This document shows positions 53,468 through 62,575 of a stretch of DNA of 64,000 bases, piece by piece; positions within the stretch are counted from its first letter, which is position 1; each line of letters opens with the position of its first letter. The translations under genes and the position numbers were made by a program. The notes beneath the pieces are model-generated. The model saw nothing but the letters and a program-made list of their open reading frames with translations. It did not search any database and had not been told where the DNA came from. Source of the stretch: an uncultured Prevotellaceae bacterium (lineage in GTDB: Bacteria; Bacteroidota; Bacteroidia; Bacteroidales; Bacteroidaceae); NCBI GenBank assembly GCA_900316355.1, contig ONCQ01000006.1, positions 50,900 through 114,899 of the forward strand. The letters are read 5' to 3'.

Positions 53468-53640
53468 AATTGGGTGGCACGGATGGAGTTCACACGATAG
53501 ACTACGGCGATATAGCATCGAGTCTATACATCACCACCATACGCCTGACCTCTTGATTGCCTTCCTATTGAACTGTTTCCATTTTGGAAATAGTTGTTTC
53601 TTCCTTCAGTTCACCTGTTTCAAAGACATTAGCAAAGTAA
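53468..53640 (-). pseudogene. rhuM remnant
   Basis: The plus-strand sequence AATTGGGTGGCACGGATGGA and what follows closely match the rhuM internal region near 52705-52760; minus-strand translation gives YRVNSIRATQL. The match weakens and returns at CAAAGACATT, equal to the rhuM region around 52855. Stops and indels break the frame. Confidence 0.75.
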
Positions 53641-53650
53641 AACTTTTTCT

Positions 53651-53691
53651 TTTTCTTGCGATTTTTCTCTTTTCTCTTCTTCTCTTTTAAA
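53651..53691. repeat. 41-bp direct repeat, copy 2
   Basis: Identical to 53210-53250; just upstream of the promoter at 53701. Confidence 0.8.
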
Positions 53692-53700
53692 TAATATCCC

Positions 53701-53708
53701 TATCTTTG
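53701..53708 (+). promoter_or_regulatory. -7 element in front of the structured RNA region
   Basis: TATCTTTG in good context for a plus-strand transcript starting near 53712. No clear -33 element is seen at the expected distance. Confidence 0.5.
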
Positions 53709-53711
53709 TCG

Positions 53712-53990
53712 CCGAAAGGGCCACGAAGTAGGCTTTCTGAAGCCGATTCAACCTCAGCGGAGGGGCCTGATCAATCTTAACGAACTGATTAAACGTTTGC
53801 CGTTTATTCTTATAACGTCTTGGAAACCTGCCAGTAGATAAGACAAATACTCAGAAAGAACAAAACGAGCGGACGTCCATGCTATAGCGTGGGCGTTTTG
53901 CTTCATTTCTGAGTATTAGGTTTCCCTGGCAGGTACCGCAAGACGTTGGATGAAGTCAATTCGTCCGCGCCTCTGTTTGTGTACCTGTCA
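53712..53990 (+). ncRNA. candidate structured RNA upstream of the restriction-modification operon
   Basis: The 340 nt between the -7 box and the helicase gene hold no credible ORF but strong secondary structure. A long rod at 53814-53947 has five nested helices: AACGTCTTG/CAAGACGTT (9 bp), ACCTGCCAG/CTGGCAGGT (9 bp), AATACTCAGAAA/TTTCTGAGTATT (12 bp, perfect), CAAAACG/CGTTTTG (7 bp) and GTCCATGC/GCGTGGGC with a TATA loop. An alternative helix GGAAACCT/AGGTTTCC competes with the second. Upstream hairpins are GGCTT-TCTG-AAGCC and CCTC-AGCG-GAGG, closed by GGCC/GGCC. It could be a standalone RNA or a regulatory leader; I match it to no known class. Confidence 0.6.
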
Positions 53991-54046
53991 GGGAATCCGT
54001 TTTGTTATCTGAGTTCATGGCAACGAACTAAACTTAGTGAAAACAC

Positions 54047-57000
54047 ATGCTTGCTATGACTCAGCAGGACATTCCTGTATCTTCCCATATCTTCACCAAT
54101 AGAGATGGGAACACTTTGATGAAAGAGTTCGAGGGTATTCTGGAGAACAACCCTCAAGTGAAGAATCTTGATGCCGTGGTTGGTTTCCTACGTGCATCGG
54201 GCTATTTTACCTTGCGCCCGTTCCTTAATAATATAAATAAGGTGCGTGTCCTGATAGGCATTGATGTGGATAAGTACATAGCCCGTGCCTATCAGAAAGG
54301 CGAACTGTTCTTTGGAGCCGAAGAAGAGGTCAAGGAGGAGTGCTTAAGGAAACTGAAAGAAGACATCGAGCAGTCTGACTACACCCAGCAGGTGGAGGAT
54401 GGTATGCTCCAGATGGTGCAGGATCTGCTGGACGGCAAACTGGAATTGCGCGCTCATCCATCGAAGAAGATTCATGCCAAGCTCTACATTCTCTACCCTG
54501 ACAACTACAACCAGCACACATTCGGTGCCGCCATCACAGGAAGCAGTAACCTCAGCGGCAACGGATTAGGCATAGGTGAAGAAAAGCAATATGAGTTCAA
54601 CGTCAAACTGACGCAATACGAAGATGTGGCCTTCGCCAAGCATGAGTTTGAACTACTGTGGGAGGAAGCCAAGGGAGTGCCCATCAATGCAGAGGACTAT
54701 CAGGCAGCCCTCGACAAGACATACCTGAAGGGTGATGTCACGCCATACGAGCTCTACATCAAGATGCTGATGGAGTATTTCTCCGACCGCGTGCTAGAAG
54801 TTGACCAGGACGATCCCTTCGATATTCCTGACAAGTATGACAAGTTCGAGTATCAATCGGATGCTGTCATCGAAGGCTATCAGAAGCTCATCCGCTACGA
54901 CGGTTTCTTCCTTGCAGATGTGGTAGGTCTGGGCAAGACGGTCATCGCCACGATGATTGCCAAGAAGTTCCTCATTGAGAACGGACGCGACCACACGAAG
55001 ATTCTGGTTGTCTATCCGCCTGCGGTTGAGCAGAACTGGATATCTACCTTCAAGGATTTCGGCATCGACAAGTATACCTGCTTTGTCAGCAACGGCAGCC
55101 TCAACAAAGTGCTCGATGATGACAACTACAAGTATTGGAATGCTGATGAGTACGACCTTGTCCTTGTGGATGAGGCACATAAATTCCGCAACCACACAAC
55201 AGGAGCCTTCCAGCAGTTACAGGAAATCTGTAAGATGCCTCGCATGGAGACAGGTAATATTCCAGGCTACAAGAAGAAGGTGATGCTGATTTCAGCAACG
55301 CCGATGAACAATACGCCTGCCGACCTCTACTACCAGATATCGATGTTTCAGGATCCGCGCCGTTGCACTATTGATGGCGTTCCCAACCTAACAGCCTTCT
55401 TTTCGCCTCTCGTCGTGGAGTTCCGCAAGTTCCGCAAGCAGGAGAACTTCGATGTCAAGCAATTCAAGAAGCTGGCAGAGCGCGTGCGTGACCGCGTCAT
55501 CAAGCCTCTGACGGTCAGACGTACACGAACGGACATCGAAAGTATCCCACGCTATAATAAAGACGTACACGGTTTCCCCAAGGTGGCCGACCCCATCAAG
55601 AAGGAATATGAGCTGAATCCCCACTTGGCTACGCTCTTCAAGGAGGCAATGGACATCCTGGACAAACGCCTGACCTACGCTCGCTACCAAGCCATCGCCT
55701 ATCTTAAGCCCGAAGCCTCCAACGGACTCTATGACAATGCCGAGCTCATCAGCCGCAGCTTGGCGGGTATCCGAAAGAATGGACTGGTCAAGCGACTGGA
55801 GAGCAGCTTCTATGCGTTCAAGAAATCTGTCGAGAACTTCCGTCAGGCCAACGAGAACATGCTTCAGATGTGGGAGAACAACCGCATCTTCATAGCGCCC
55901 GATATGGACATCAACCTGCTCTACGAGAAGGGCTATACCGACGACGAGATTGAAGAGAAGCTGAACGAGAAGGCCGAGACGAATCCCAAGAATGCTGTCT
56001 TCAAGCGCGATGACTTCCGTCCGGAATATGTCGAGATGCTGCACCAAGATCAGAAGCTGCTTGATGAAATGTGGCTGGAATGGGAATACATCGACGATGA
56101 CGACGACTCGAAGTTTGCCCGGTTCGAAGACCTGCTGAAGCACGAGCTCTTCAAGAAAGAGCGCAATCCAGAGGGGAAAATTGTGGTATTCTCTGAATCG
56201 GTAGATACGATTGAATACCTGGCTCGCCGCATCAATCGTAAAGATGCGCTGGTCATATCTTCCCACAACCGCAGTACGCTGTTCAAGACCATCCGCGAGA
56301 ACTTCGATGCCAACTGGAAGGAGCAGAAGAACGACTACAACATCATCCTCACCTCCGACGTTTTGGCAGAGGGCGTCAACCTTCATCGCTCCAACATCAT
56401 CATCAACTACGACACCCCGTGGAACTCCACCCGCCTGATGCAGCGCATAGGACGTGTAAACCGTATCGGCTCGAAGTCAGACACCATCTATAACTATGTA
56501 TTCTACCCATCGGAGCAGGGTAACAAGGAAATCAAGCTCAATCAGATAGCGTTGAGCAAGATACAGACCTTCCACACCACCTTCGGCGAGGACAACCAGA
56601 TTTACAGTACAGAGGAAATCATCGACCGCGACCTCGACAAGCTTTTCAAGGAAGGTATCAAGCGCGAGCAGGAAGACCGCAATCTGGAACTGCCATTCTA
56701 CGAGGAACTGCGCACGCTCTATCTACAGAACCGCAAGGAATACAAGCGCATCGAACGGCTGTCGTTACGCAGCCGCACGGGGCGCGGGCCTCGGGAGATA
56801 GATGGAGTGACCTTATCCAATGATACGTTGGTATTCCTCAAGACCAACTTCCGCAAACTCTTCTATCTGGTTAATGATGAACAGGCGCGTGAGTTATCCG
56901 TACTTGATGCGCTCAATTATTTCAAGGCAAAACCTGACGAGGCAAAAGTAGAACGTTTAACACAGCATCATGAACATGTCGATAAAGCGCTTCAATCATT

Positions 57001-57394
57001 TAAGACAGCTAAAGAAATTGAACAGCACGAAGAAGAGCAGAACCAAAGCCAGCGCAGTAACCTGGGTGCTCAGGTGACGACAGCCGTTAGCCTCATCAAT
57101 AGCATGATACCTCATATTGAGGATGGTGACACACGCCTGAAGCTGGTACAGCTGAAGGAACTTGCAGAACGAGGCACCATCACCTATATCGCCAAGCGAC
57201 TCCAGCGTATTCAGAAAGACCTTCAGCGACACGGTGGCAGCAAGGCAAAGATGACCTTCGAAGAAGCGTTGAAGCAAATCCTCGAAATGGCCAATCATTA
57301 CAATGCCTACTATCGCGACACGCAACATGCAGAGGAGGAATCCGATGCCGTCATCATTCTCTCTGAGAGCTTTCAAGGAATAAATTGTCAATAG
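54047..57394 (+). CDS. PLD-nuclease / SNF2-type helicase of a restriction-like system
   Basis: 1115 residues. The N-terminal ~210 residues form a phospholipase-D-type nuclease domain with H143 and K145 in KIHAKLYI and a following TGSSNLSGNG. The SF2 helicase has Walker A VVGLGKT (K297), DEAH at residues 375-378, SATPMNN, and motifs V/VI LAEGVNLHRSNIIINYDTPWN and QRIGRVNRIG. The last ~150 residues are helical with a coiled coil. Such PLD-helicases pair with adenine methylases in restriction-type systems, as here with the gene 24 nt downstream. Start at ATG 54047; ATG 54056 is an alternative. Confidence 0.9.
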   Translation: MLAMTQQDIPVSSHIFTNRDGNTLMKEFEGILENNPQVKNLDAVVGFLRASGYFTLRPFLNNINKVRVLIGIDVDKYIARAYQKGELFFGAEEEVKEECLRKLKEDIEQSDYTQQVEDGMLQMVQDLLDGKLELRAHPSKKIHAKLYILYPDNYNQHTFGAAITGSSNLSGNGLGIGEEKQYEFNVKLTQYEDVAFAKHEFELLWEEAKGVPINAEDYQAALDKTYLKGDVTPYELYIKMLMEYFSDRVLEVDQDDPFDIPDKYDKFEYQSDAVIEGYQKLIRYDGFFLADVVGLGKTVIATMIAKKFLIENGRDHTKILVVYPPAVEQNWISTFKDFGIDKYTCFVSNGSLNKVLDDDNYKYWNADEYDLVLVDEAHKFRNHTTGAFQQLQEICKMPRMETGNIPGYKKKVMLISATPMNNTPADLYYQISMFQDPRRCTIDGVPNLTAFFSPLVVEFRKFRKQENFDVKQFKKLAERVRDRVIKPLTVRRTRTDIESIPRYNKDVHGFPKVADPIKKEYELNPHLATLFKEAMDILDKRLTYARYQAIAYLKPEASNGLYDNAELISRSLAGIRKNGLVKRLESSFYAFKKSVENFRQANENMLQMWENNRIFIAPDMDINLLYEKGYTDDEIEEKLNEKAETNPKNAVFKRDDFRPEYVEMLHQDQKLLDEMWLEWEYIDDDDDSKFARFEDLLKHELFKKERNPEGKIVVFSESVDTIEYLARRINRKDALVISSHNRSTLFKTIRENFDANWKEQKNDYNIILTSDVLAEGVNLHRSNIIINYDTPWNSTRLMQRIGRVNRIGSKSDTIYNYVFYPSEQGNKEIKLNQIALSKIQTFHTTFGEDNQIYSTEEIIDRDLDKLFKEGIKREQEDRNLELPFYEELRTLYLQNRKEYKRIERLSLRSRTGRGPREIDGVTLSNDTLVFLKTNFRKLFYLVNDEQARELSVLDALNYFKAKPDEAKVERLTQHHEHVDKALQSFKTAKEIEQHEEEQNQSQRSNLGAQVTTAVSLINSMIPHIEDGDTRLKLVQLKELAERGTITYIAKRLQRIQKDLQRHGGSKAKMTFEEALKQILEMANHYNAYYRDTQHAEEESDAVIILSESFQGINCQ

Positions 57395-57418
57395 TAAATC
57401 GTAAAATAGGAAATCATC

Positions 57419-60400
57419 ATGGTACCGTATAAAGACATCATCGAATCTCGCTATAATCGTCAGAACTGGCAGTTGCTGCTGCATGACATCTTCGGCAATA
57501 AAGTCAAGTTCTGGAACACCCCATCCCCTGTATCAACCAGCAGCCAGTTTGCCAAACAGGCACTCTGGCTCGGCACCATCACCCTCTGCGATGAGCAGAC
57601 CATCAGCATCTACGAAGTGGAGCTGGCAGAGAGCGTGGACATCGAGCGCAACCGTCGTGGTATCCGTGATATGCTGCTCACGGCCTGGCGCAACAATGGC
57701 AATGCGGGAGCTTTCATGTTCTGCTATCGCAAGAACGAGAGCGTGTTGCGCTTCTCGTATGTCAGCGAATCATGGACGTTCGCCGATGATGGCAGCTACA
57801 AGAAAGAGTCAACAGACACCAAGCGTTTCACCTACCTCTTAGGAGAAGGGCATCGCAGCCGTACGGCCATTCAGCAATTCGAGAAACTGCGCGATAGTGC
57901 CCTCTCGCTGAAAGACTTGACGAAAGCCTTCTCCGTGGAAGCCGTTGGCGATATGTTCTTTAAGGGATACAAACAGCAGTACGAAGACATCATTTTCCAC
58001 GTCACGGGCAAGCGGATGGTGAAGGTTGGAGGCAAATGGGAAGAGCGACAGGAGGGCAAGCCCAATGCATTCATCATGCAGCAGTTCTCCCGCTTCGCCA
58101 ATCCAGAGAAAGCCGTGCGTGACTATGTGAAGAAACTTATGGGCCGACTTGTTTTCCTTCAGTTCCTCCAAAAGAAAGGTTGGCTGGGTGTACCACTTCA
58201 AGGCAAGTGGGGTGATGGCGATCCTGAATTCATCCTGAACTTGTTTAGCAGTTGCAAAGATAAAGACCACTTCATCGACAACGTTTTAGAAGTGCTGTTC
58301 AACGACCTCAACACCGAACGTGCCAATAATCTTGTGTCGCCTGCCGTTGGCTCTCGTATTCGCGTACCTTATTTAAATGGTGGCTTGTTCGAGCGCGAAG
58401 CAGCAGATGAAACCGAGTTCCCCCTGCCTGCCCAATATATGCAATCGTTGCTCGACTTCTTTGCCTCCTATAACTTCACCATCGACGAGAACGACCCTGA
58501 TGATGCCGAGGTGGGTGTTGACCCTGAAATGCTTGGCCGCATCTTCGAGAACTTGCTGGAAGACAACAAAGACAAAGGGGCATTCTATACGCCCAAGGAG
58601 ATTGTCACGTATATGTGTCGTGAATCCTTGATTGCCTACCTCCAAACAGACATTGAGGATGAACCGACCAAAGAAGCCATTCGTCAGTTCGTCACCACTC
58701 ATGATGCCAATGCTCTCGGCGCAAACGTTAAGTTCCGTCAGCAAGTGGACGAAGCGTTGAAGGACGTCAAGATATGCGACCCAGCCATTGGCTCTGGCGC
58801 CTTCCCCATGGGTTTGCTCAAAGAGCTCTTCCTCTGCCGTACCGCCATCGAAGGCATCAGCCAGCACCAAGCCGCTGAAATCAAGAAGCACATCATCCAG
58901 AAGAATATCTATGGCGTTGACATCGAGCGTGGTGCCGTTGACATCGCCCGCCTCCGCTTCTGGCTCGCTCTTATCGTGGATGAGGAAACGCCCCAAGCAT
59001 TACCCAACCTTGACTTCAAGATCATGCAAGGCAACTCGCTGCTGGAGCAGTACAAGAGTGTTGACCTCTCCACAATGACCGAGAAGAAAGCCGATGAATC
59101 TGGTATGCTTTCCATCTTCGACAATATGCTTGATGTCTTCCGTCTTGACCTTCGTAAGATGTTGGATGAATACTACAACTGCACCGACCACCACAAGAAG
59201 CAAGATCTTCGCGCACGCATAATTGATAATGTTAAGCAACAGCTTCGCGAGCAACGCATCAAACTCGACTTCGGTACCCTCGACCTCTCTGGCAACGACC
59301 AATTCTTCCTCTGGCATACTTGGTTCTATGATGTGTTTTCGCAAGGTGGGTTTGATATTGTGATTGGAAATCCGCCGTATGTAAAGGAATACGTAAATCG
59401 TCATGCATTCGATGGTTTCAGAGAAGCTAGCCCTTATTATATAGGGAAAATGGATATATGGTATGGCTTTGTTTGCCATAGTATTGATTTCCTTAAAATA
59501 AGCGGAATTATATGTTTCATCGCTCAAAACAATTGGACAACAAGTGCTGGTGCAAAGAAAATGCGCAACAAGGTATTGGCTGACTGTCAGATTAAACAAA
59601 TGCTCGATTTCAATACCTATATGGTTTTTGAAGATGCAGGTATTCAGACAATGATTATGCTTTTTGAACATAACAAGAATGCTGACAACTATAGTTTCGA
59701 CCATCGTTTAATAACTAAGAACAACGAAAAGGAAGATATGCTTGCGTTATTGGCAAAACAACCAAGGAATACAAAATATTCCACTCCAACAATTGTACGC
59801 CAATCTTTCATTGATAAGCTCCTAACTTTCTCTGAAAATGATTCTTTATTAGAGAAAATTTCAAAAGATAAAATGTATCTCCAAAGTAATGAAGTAACAC
59901 AAGGGATTATTGGAAATCCAGATGATGCATTTAAATATAGTAAAGATGAATTAAATGAATTATCTCCTCATGAGTTGGATTATATTCACAAATTTCATAC
60001 CCATACAAACAAATACTATATTGAAGACAGCAATGGATATGTGGCATACCTGTCCGCAAAGGATGAACCTAATTTGGATATTGACAAATTACCCAACATA
60101 AAAAGAAAACTTTTACGTTTTGAGACAGAGTTAAAGAAACGTCGTGAGGTCATAAACAAACGATTCAATTGGTTTTTTATGCATTGGCCAAGAAACAAGG
60201 AAATTTTTAAATCAGGAAAAGAGAAACTTATAACTCAAGTAAGATGCGAACATCCTAAATTCTGTTATACAAAAGAGGATTTTTATGGGTCTAGAGCCTT
60301 GTTCTATATCCAGACGACTCGTTGGGATATAAAAGCATTAATTGGTATTCTAAATTCAAAACTTATTGAATTTTGGTTGAGAAATAAAGGGAAAACACAG

Positions 60401-60640
60401 GGCACTCTCTTAAAGCTTGATAAAGATCCTTTACTGAATATTCCTCTACCATTGCCGTCAGTTAAAGATAATAATAAACTTTTACAAGAAATATCAATTC
60501 TAGCTGAAAGAATTATAATGGTTAAGCAAAAAAATAATTTAACCGACACTTCTGCTTGGGAATCTGAAATCGACCGACTTGTTTATCAGCTCTATGGGCT
60601 GACAGAAGAAGAAATAAGTATAGTAGAATCTGCTATATAA
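57419..60640 (+). CDS. Eco57I-type N6-adenine DNA methylase
   Basis: 1073 residues. The N-terminal ~330 residues have no clear motif (helical, with YEVELAESVDIERNRRGIRDML). The methylase core has motif I DPAIGSGAFPMGLL (D454), GVDIERGAVDIARLRFWL and motif IV NPPY at 651-654. The C-terminal ~330 residues are the likely target-recognition part. Base composition turns markedly AT-rich from just after NPPY (about 59400), suggesting exchange of the specificity region. The preceding helicase is the likely partner; together they would methylate and restrict DNA. Confidence 0.9.
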   Translation: MVPYKDIIESRYNRQNWQLLLHDIFGNKVKFWNTPSPVSTSSQFAKQALWLGTITLCDEQTISIYEVELAESVDIERNRRGIRDMLLTAWRNNGNAGAFMFCYRKNESVLRFSYVSESWTFADDGSYKKESTDTKRFTYLLGEGHRSRTAIQQFEKLRDSALSLKDLTKAFSVEAVGDMFFKGYKQQYEDIIFHVTGKRMVKVGGKWEERQEGKPNAFIMQQFSRFANPEKAVRDYVKKLMGRLVFLQFLQKKGWLGVPLQGKWGDGDPEFILNLFSSCKDKDHFIDNVLEVLFNDLNTERANNLVSPAVGSRIRVPYLNGGLFEREAADETEFPLPAQYMQSLLDFFASYNFTIDENDPDDAEVGVDPEMLGRIFENLLEDNKDKGAFYTPKEIVTYMCRESLIAYLQTDIEDEPTKEAIRQFVTTHDANALGANVKFRQQVDEALKDVKICDPAIGSGAFPMGLLKELFLCRTAIEGISQHQAAEIKKHIIQKNIYGVDIERGAVDIARLRFWLALIVDEETPQALPNLDFKIMQGNSLLEQYKSVDLSTMTEKKADESGMLSIFDNMLDVFRLDLRKMLDEYYNCTDHHKKQDLRARIIDNVKQQLREQRIKLDFGTLDLSGNDQFFLWHTWFYDVFSQGGFDIVIGNPPYVKEYVNRHAFDGFREASPYYIGKMDIWYGFVCHSIDFLKISGIICFIAQNNWTTSAGAKKMRNKVLADCQIKQMLDFNTYMVFEDAGIQTMIMLFEHNKNADNYSFDHRLITKNNEKEDMLALLAKQPRNTKYSTPTIVRQSFIDKLLTFSENDSLLEKISKDKMYLQSNEVTQGIIGNPDDAFKYSKDELNELSPHELDYIHKFHTHTNKYYIEDSNGYVAYLSAKDEPNLDIDKLPNIKRKLLRFETELKKRREVINKRFNWFFMHWPRNKEIFKSGKEKLITQVRCEHPKFCYTKEDFYGSRALFYIQTTRWDIKALIGILNSKLIEFWLRNKGKTQGTLLKLDKDPLLNIPLPLPSVKDNNKLLQEISILAERIIMVKQKNNLTDTSAWESEIDRLVYQLYGLTEEEISIVESAI

Positions 60641-60672
60641 ATACCAAAGTTCCAAATAATACGACAAGAATT

Positions 60673-61440
60673 ATGGCTCAGATAATTTTTAGAGAAGAAC
60701 AACCTATGCTTTACCCTGGTAGAGAACTTAGTCTTGATGAACGGAAACGAAGGTTATATCATTACACTTCGTTTAACAGTTTCGTAAGAATATGGCTTAC
60801 ACAGAAATTAAAGTTTGGGTTGGTGACAGATATGAATGATACATTTGAGAACAGCCCTTCGGTACAATGTTACACATTGGATGAAATGAGATTGTTAGAT
60901 AAATATCTTAAAGAGAAAAAACGCTATAAGCAAATCAGCCTTACAATGGACTTCGATTCTTACACACAAGGTTGTATGTCGCAAATGATGTGGGGACAAT
61001 ATGGTGATAAAGGGAAAGGAGTGTGTATAGAATTTGATTATTCAAAATTAATGAAGCATATAAAAAAGGGGGTGTTGCATGATGCAATTTACTACACCCC
61101 TCAATTGCCCGCCCCCCCTATTATCACGAAGGAAGTGGCGAAGAATTGGAACACTTTTTTCAAACAAAACCAAAAGGAACTATTCTTTACGAAGAAAGAT
61201 TGTTGGTCAAAAGAAAATGAGTACCGCATAGTCAGTAAAAAAGATTATTTGAAGATAGATGGAGCAATAACAGCTATATATATTACTAAGCCCAAAAGTA
61301 CAGAATGCGAGTGTATAGAGGAGTTGTTGCATGACAATAACGATGTATTCTTTAAATGTGTATATCAAGATTCTCTGCTAAATGTAGGAACTTATCTGAA
61401 TATATGTGATATAGAAGAACGAAAAAAATTACTCCCGTGA
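60673..61440 (+). CDS. DUF2971 protein
   Basis: 255 residues, AT-rich like the end of the methylase gene. The family pattern is seen: LYHYTSFNSFVRIWLTQKLKFG, DMNDTFENSP, MMWGQYGDKGKGVCIEFDYSKL, CWSKENEYRIVSKKDYL. DUF2971 proteins are cytoplasmic, function unknown, and often lie in defence islands. It starts 32 nt after the methylase, and its stop overlaps the GTG start of the next gene (GTGA), so it is part of the operon. Confidence 0.87.
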   Translation: MAQIIFREEQPMLYPGRELSLDERKRRLYHYTSFNSFVRIWLTQKLKFGLVTDMNDTFENSPSVQCYTLDEMRLLDKYLKEKKRYKQISLTMDFDSYTQGCMSQMMWGQYGDKGKGVCIEFDYSKLMKHIKKGVLHDAIYYTPQLPAPPIITKEVAKNWNTFFKQNQKELFFTKKDCWSKENEYRIVSKKDYLKIDGAITAIYITKPKSTECECIEELLHDNNDVFFKCVYQDSLLNVGTYLNICDIEERKKLLP

Positions 61441-62117
61441 CCAAACTCGAGAAACTATACAGCATTATTGAGAACTCCCGTGATTTGGGAGTGCGTCTCA
61501 ATAAAGAAGTACTCCAGCAAGTAGAGGAACTGGAAGAAGGAATCATCAAGGAGGAGATTCTGCCTGCCTTGAGCAATGATATCGCTCCACGGTTGGAACC
61601 CATCAAACGTGACTTGGTGCTGGTGGTGGAGTATCACCCTGGCGAGCCCATAAGCGTAGCACTGAGCCGTAAGGCGAAGATTAGCGAGATGACTGGAGCT
61701 AAGGTCCTGACACCTCGCAGCAGTACTCCTGTCAAGAGCGAGGCTGAGCCTAAGGTCCCTGCTCCTCATGAACCTACCAAGATAATCAAGAACCCGACGA
61801 AAGGGTTGCGAGTTACATTTGCTGACGGCACGGTCATCTGGCATCGTCAAGCCATCGACACCTTCATCGATACCCTCCGGAAAATCGGTTTGGAGCGAAT
61901 CGCCAAACTCGACATCAAACACGGTGGTGGCTACAATCTCGTTAGCAAGGACAAGCGCCCCACCATCCCCGGCCACATCTGGCAGCATGAGTGTGACGGC
62001 TGGTACATCTATTCCAACATCTGCAACCGCACCAAAGTCGATGACCTCCAACGCATCTCCGACCTCTATAACTTGGGCTTGAAGATTGAGGAAGGGAAGC
62101 CGAAAGCACAACCTTAA
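61437..62117 (+). CDS. operon-terminal protein of unknown function
   Basis: 226 residues from GTG 61437, overlapping the DUF2971 stop. An N-terminal helical part (ENSRDLGVRLNKEVLQQVEELEEGIIKEEILPAL) is followed by a Pro/Ser/Lys linker and a compact C-terminal domain (~115-220: LRVTFADGTVIWHRQAIDTFIDTLRKIGLERIAKL, then GHIWQHECDGWYIYSNICNRTKVDDLQRISDLYNLGL). I have seen this C-terminal pattern beside restriction-type genes in Bacteroidota but know no function. It is GC-richer than its upstream neighbour. Confidence 0.8.
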   Translation: MTKLEKLYSIIENSRDLGVRLNKEVLQQVEELEEGIIKEEILPALSNDIAPRLEPIKRDLVLVVEYHPGEPISVALSRKAKISEMTGAKVLTPRSSTPVKSEAEPKVPAPHEPTKIIKNPTKGLRVTFADGTVIWHRQAIDTFIDTLRKIGLERIAKLDIKHGGGYNLVSKDKRPTIPGHIWQHECDGWYIYSNICNRTKVDDLQRISDLYNLGLKIEEGKPKAQP

Positions 62118-62157
62118 TGCATACGATAACCTTTACGTAAAGATGAGTAGTGACCAA

Positions 62158-62510
62158 CTATTTCCACAACGCTTCTTGTTGCCAAGATTGTGGGAACCCA
62201 AGGGCACCAGGATAGACACTCGGATAGAGAGAAAAAAGCTGAGCGAGGTCTTGTGTCAACGCGTTGGAGGGGTCGATGAGGTTCAGCCAATAGCGAATGA
62301 TGGCAAGAACGAAATAGGTGCGTTGGGTTCCTGCGGAAGGCTGAGAAATGAAGGTGTTACGAGGATGACGCGGCATCAGAGGGCGTACACCCCGTGAAGC
62401 CATTTTTCAGCTCCTTGTTCATTGTTTATTATCAGACCACGTTGCTTCAGAATGCTAATCTGATTAGCAAACGTCTGAATATGCTTTGGATACGGTACTT
62501 TGTTCATCAT
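62158..62510 (-). pseudogene. Abi_2 (AbiD/AbiF-like) gene with internal deletion
   Basis: Two pieces of one protein on the minus strand. The N-terminal piece starts at ATG 62510: MMNKVPYPKHIQTFANQISI, LKQRGLIINNEQGAEKWLHGV, then a stop in that frame. The C-terminal piece is in another frame: QRTYFVLAIIRYWLNLIDP, LAQLFSLYPSVYP, ALGFPQSWQQEALWK, the typical Abi_2 end. About 150 residues of the middle that intact members have are missing. Probably inactive. Confidence 0.75.
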
Positions 62511-62519
62511 CAAATAATA

Positions 62520-62573
62520 AAAAAGGCTTACCCTAAGCGCGCTGTTCTATGGGAAGCGGGGTAAGCTTGTTGG
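62520..62573 (-). ncRNA. small leader RNA with intrinsic terminator in front of the Abi remnant
   Basis: A minus-strand promoter just upstream would give an RNA of ~50 nt that folds GCTTACCC / GGGTAAGC (8 bp, 62566-62559 with 62533-62526). A CTTTTTT run follows, which is an intrinsic terminator. The loop can form a further CGCT/AGCG helix. Hairpin RNAs upstream of abiF-type genes have, to my recollection, been described; this could be one. Confidence 0.6.
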
Positions 62574-62575
62574 TG

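Noticed and set aside
53712-53990. tmRNA, RNase P RNA or retron RNA
   Set aside because: No tag reading frame with CCA end, no conserved RNase P core segments, and no reverse transcriptase gene nearby.
55388-56386. 332-codon minus-strand frame opposite the PLD-helicase
   Set aside because: Antisense shadow; the plus strand carries all helicase motifs in this stretch.
54047-62117. DISARM or BREX assignment for the operon
   Set aside because: No DUF1998 protein, no pglZ, brxC or Lon-like gene; the PLD domain is fused to the helicase rather than separate.
62086-62397. Plus-strand frame of ~100 codons after the last operon gene
   Set aside because: The opposite strand encodes a clear Abi_2 C-terminus, so this frame is a shadow.
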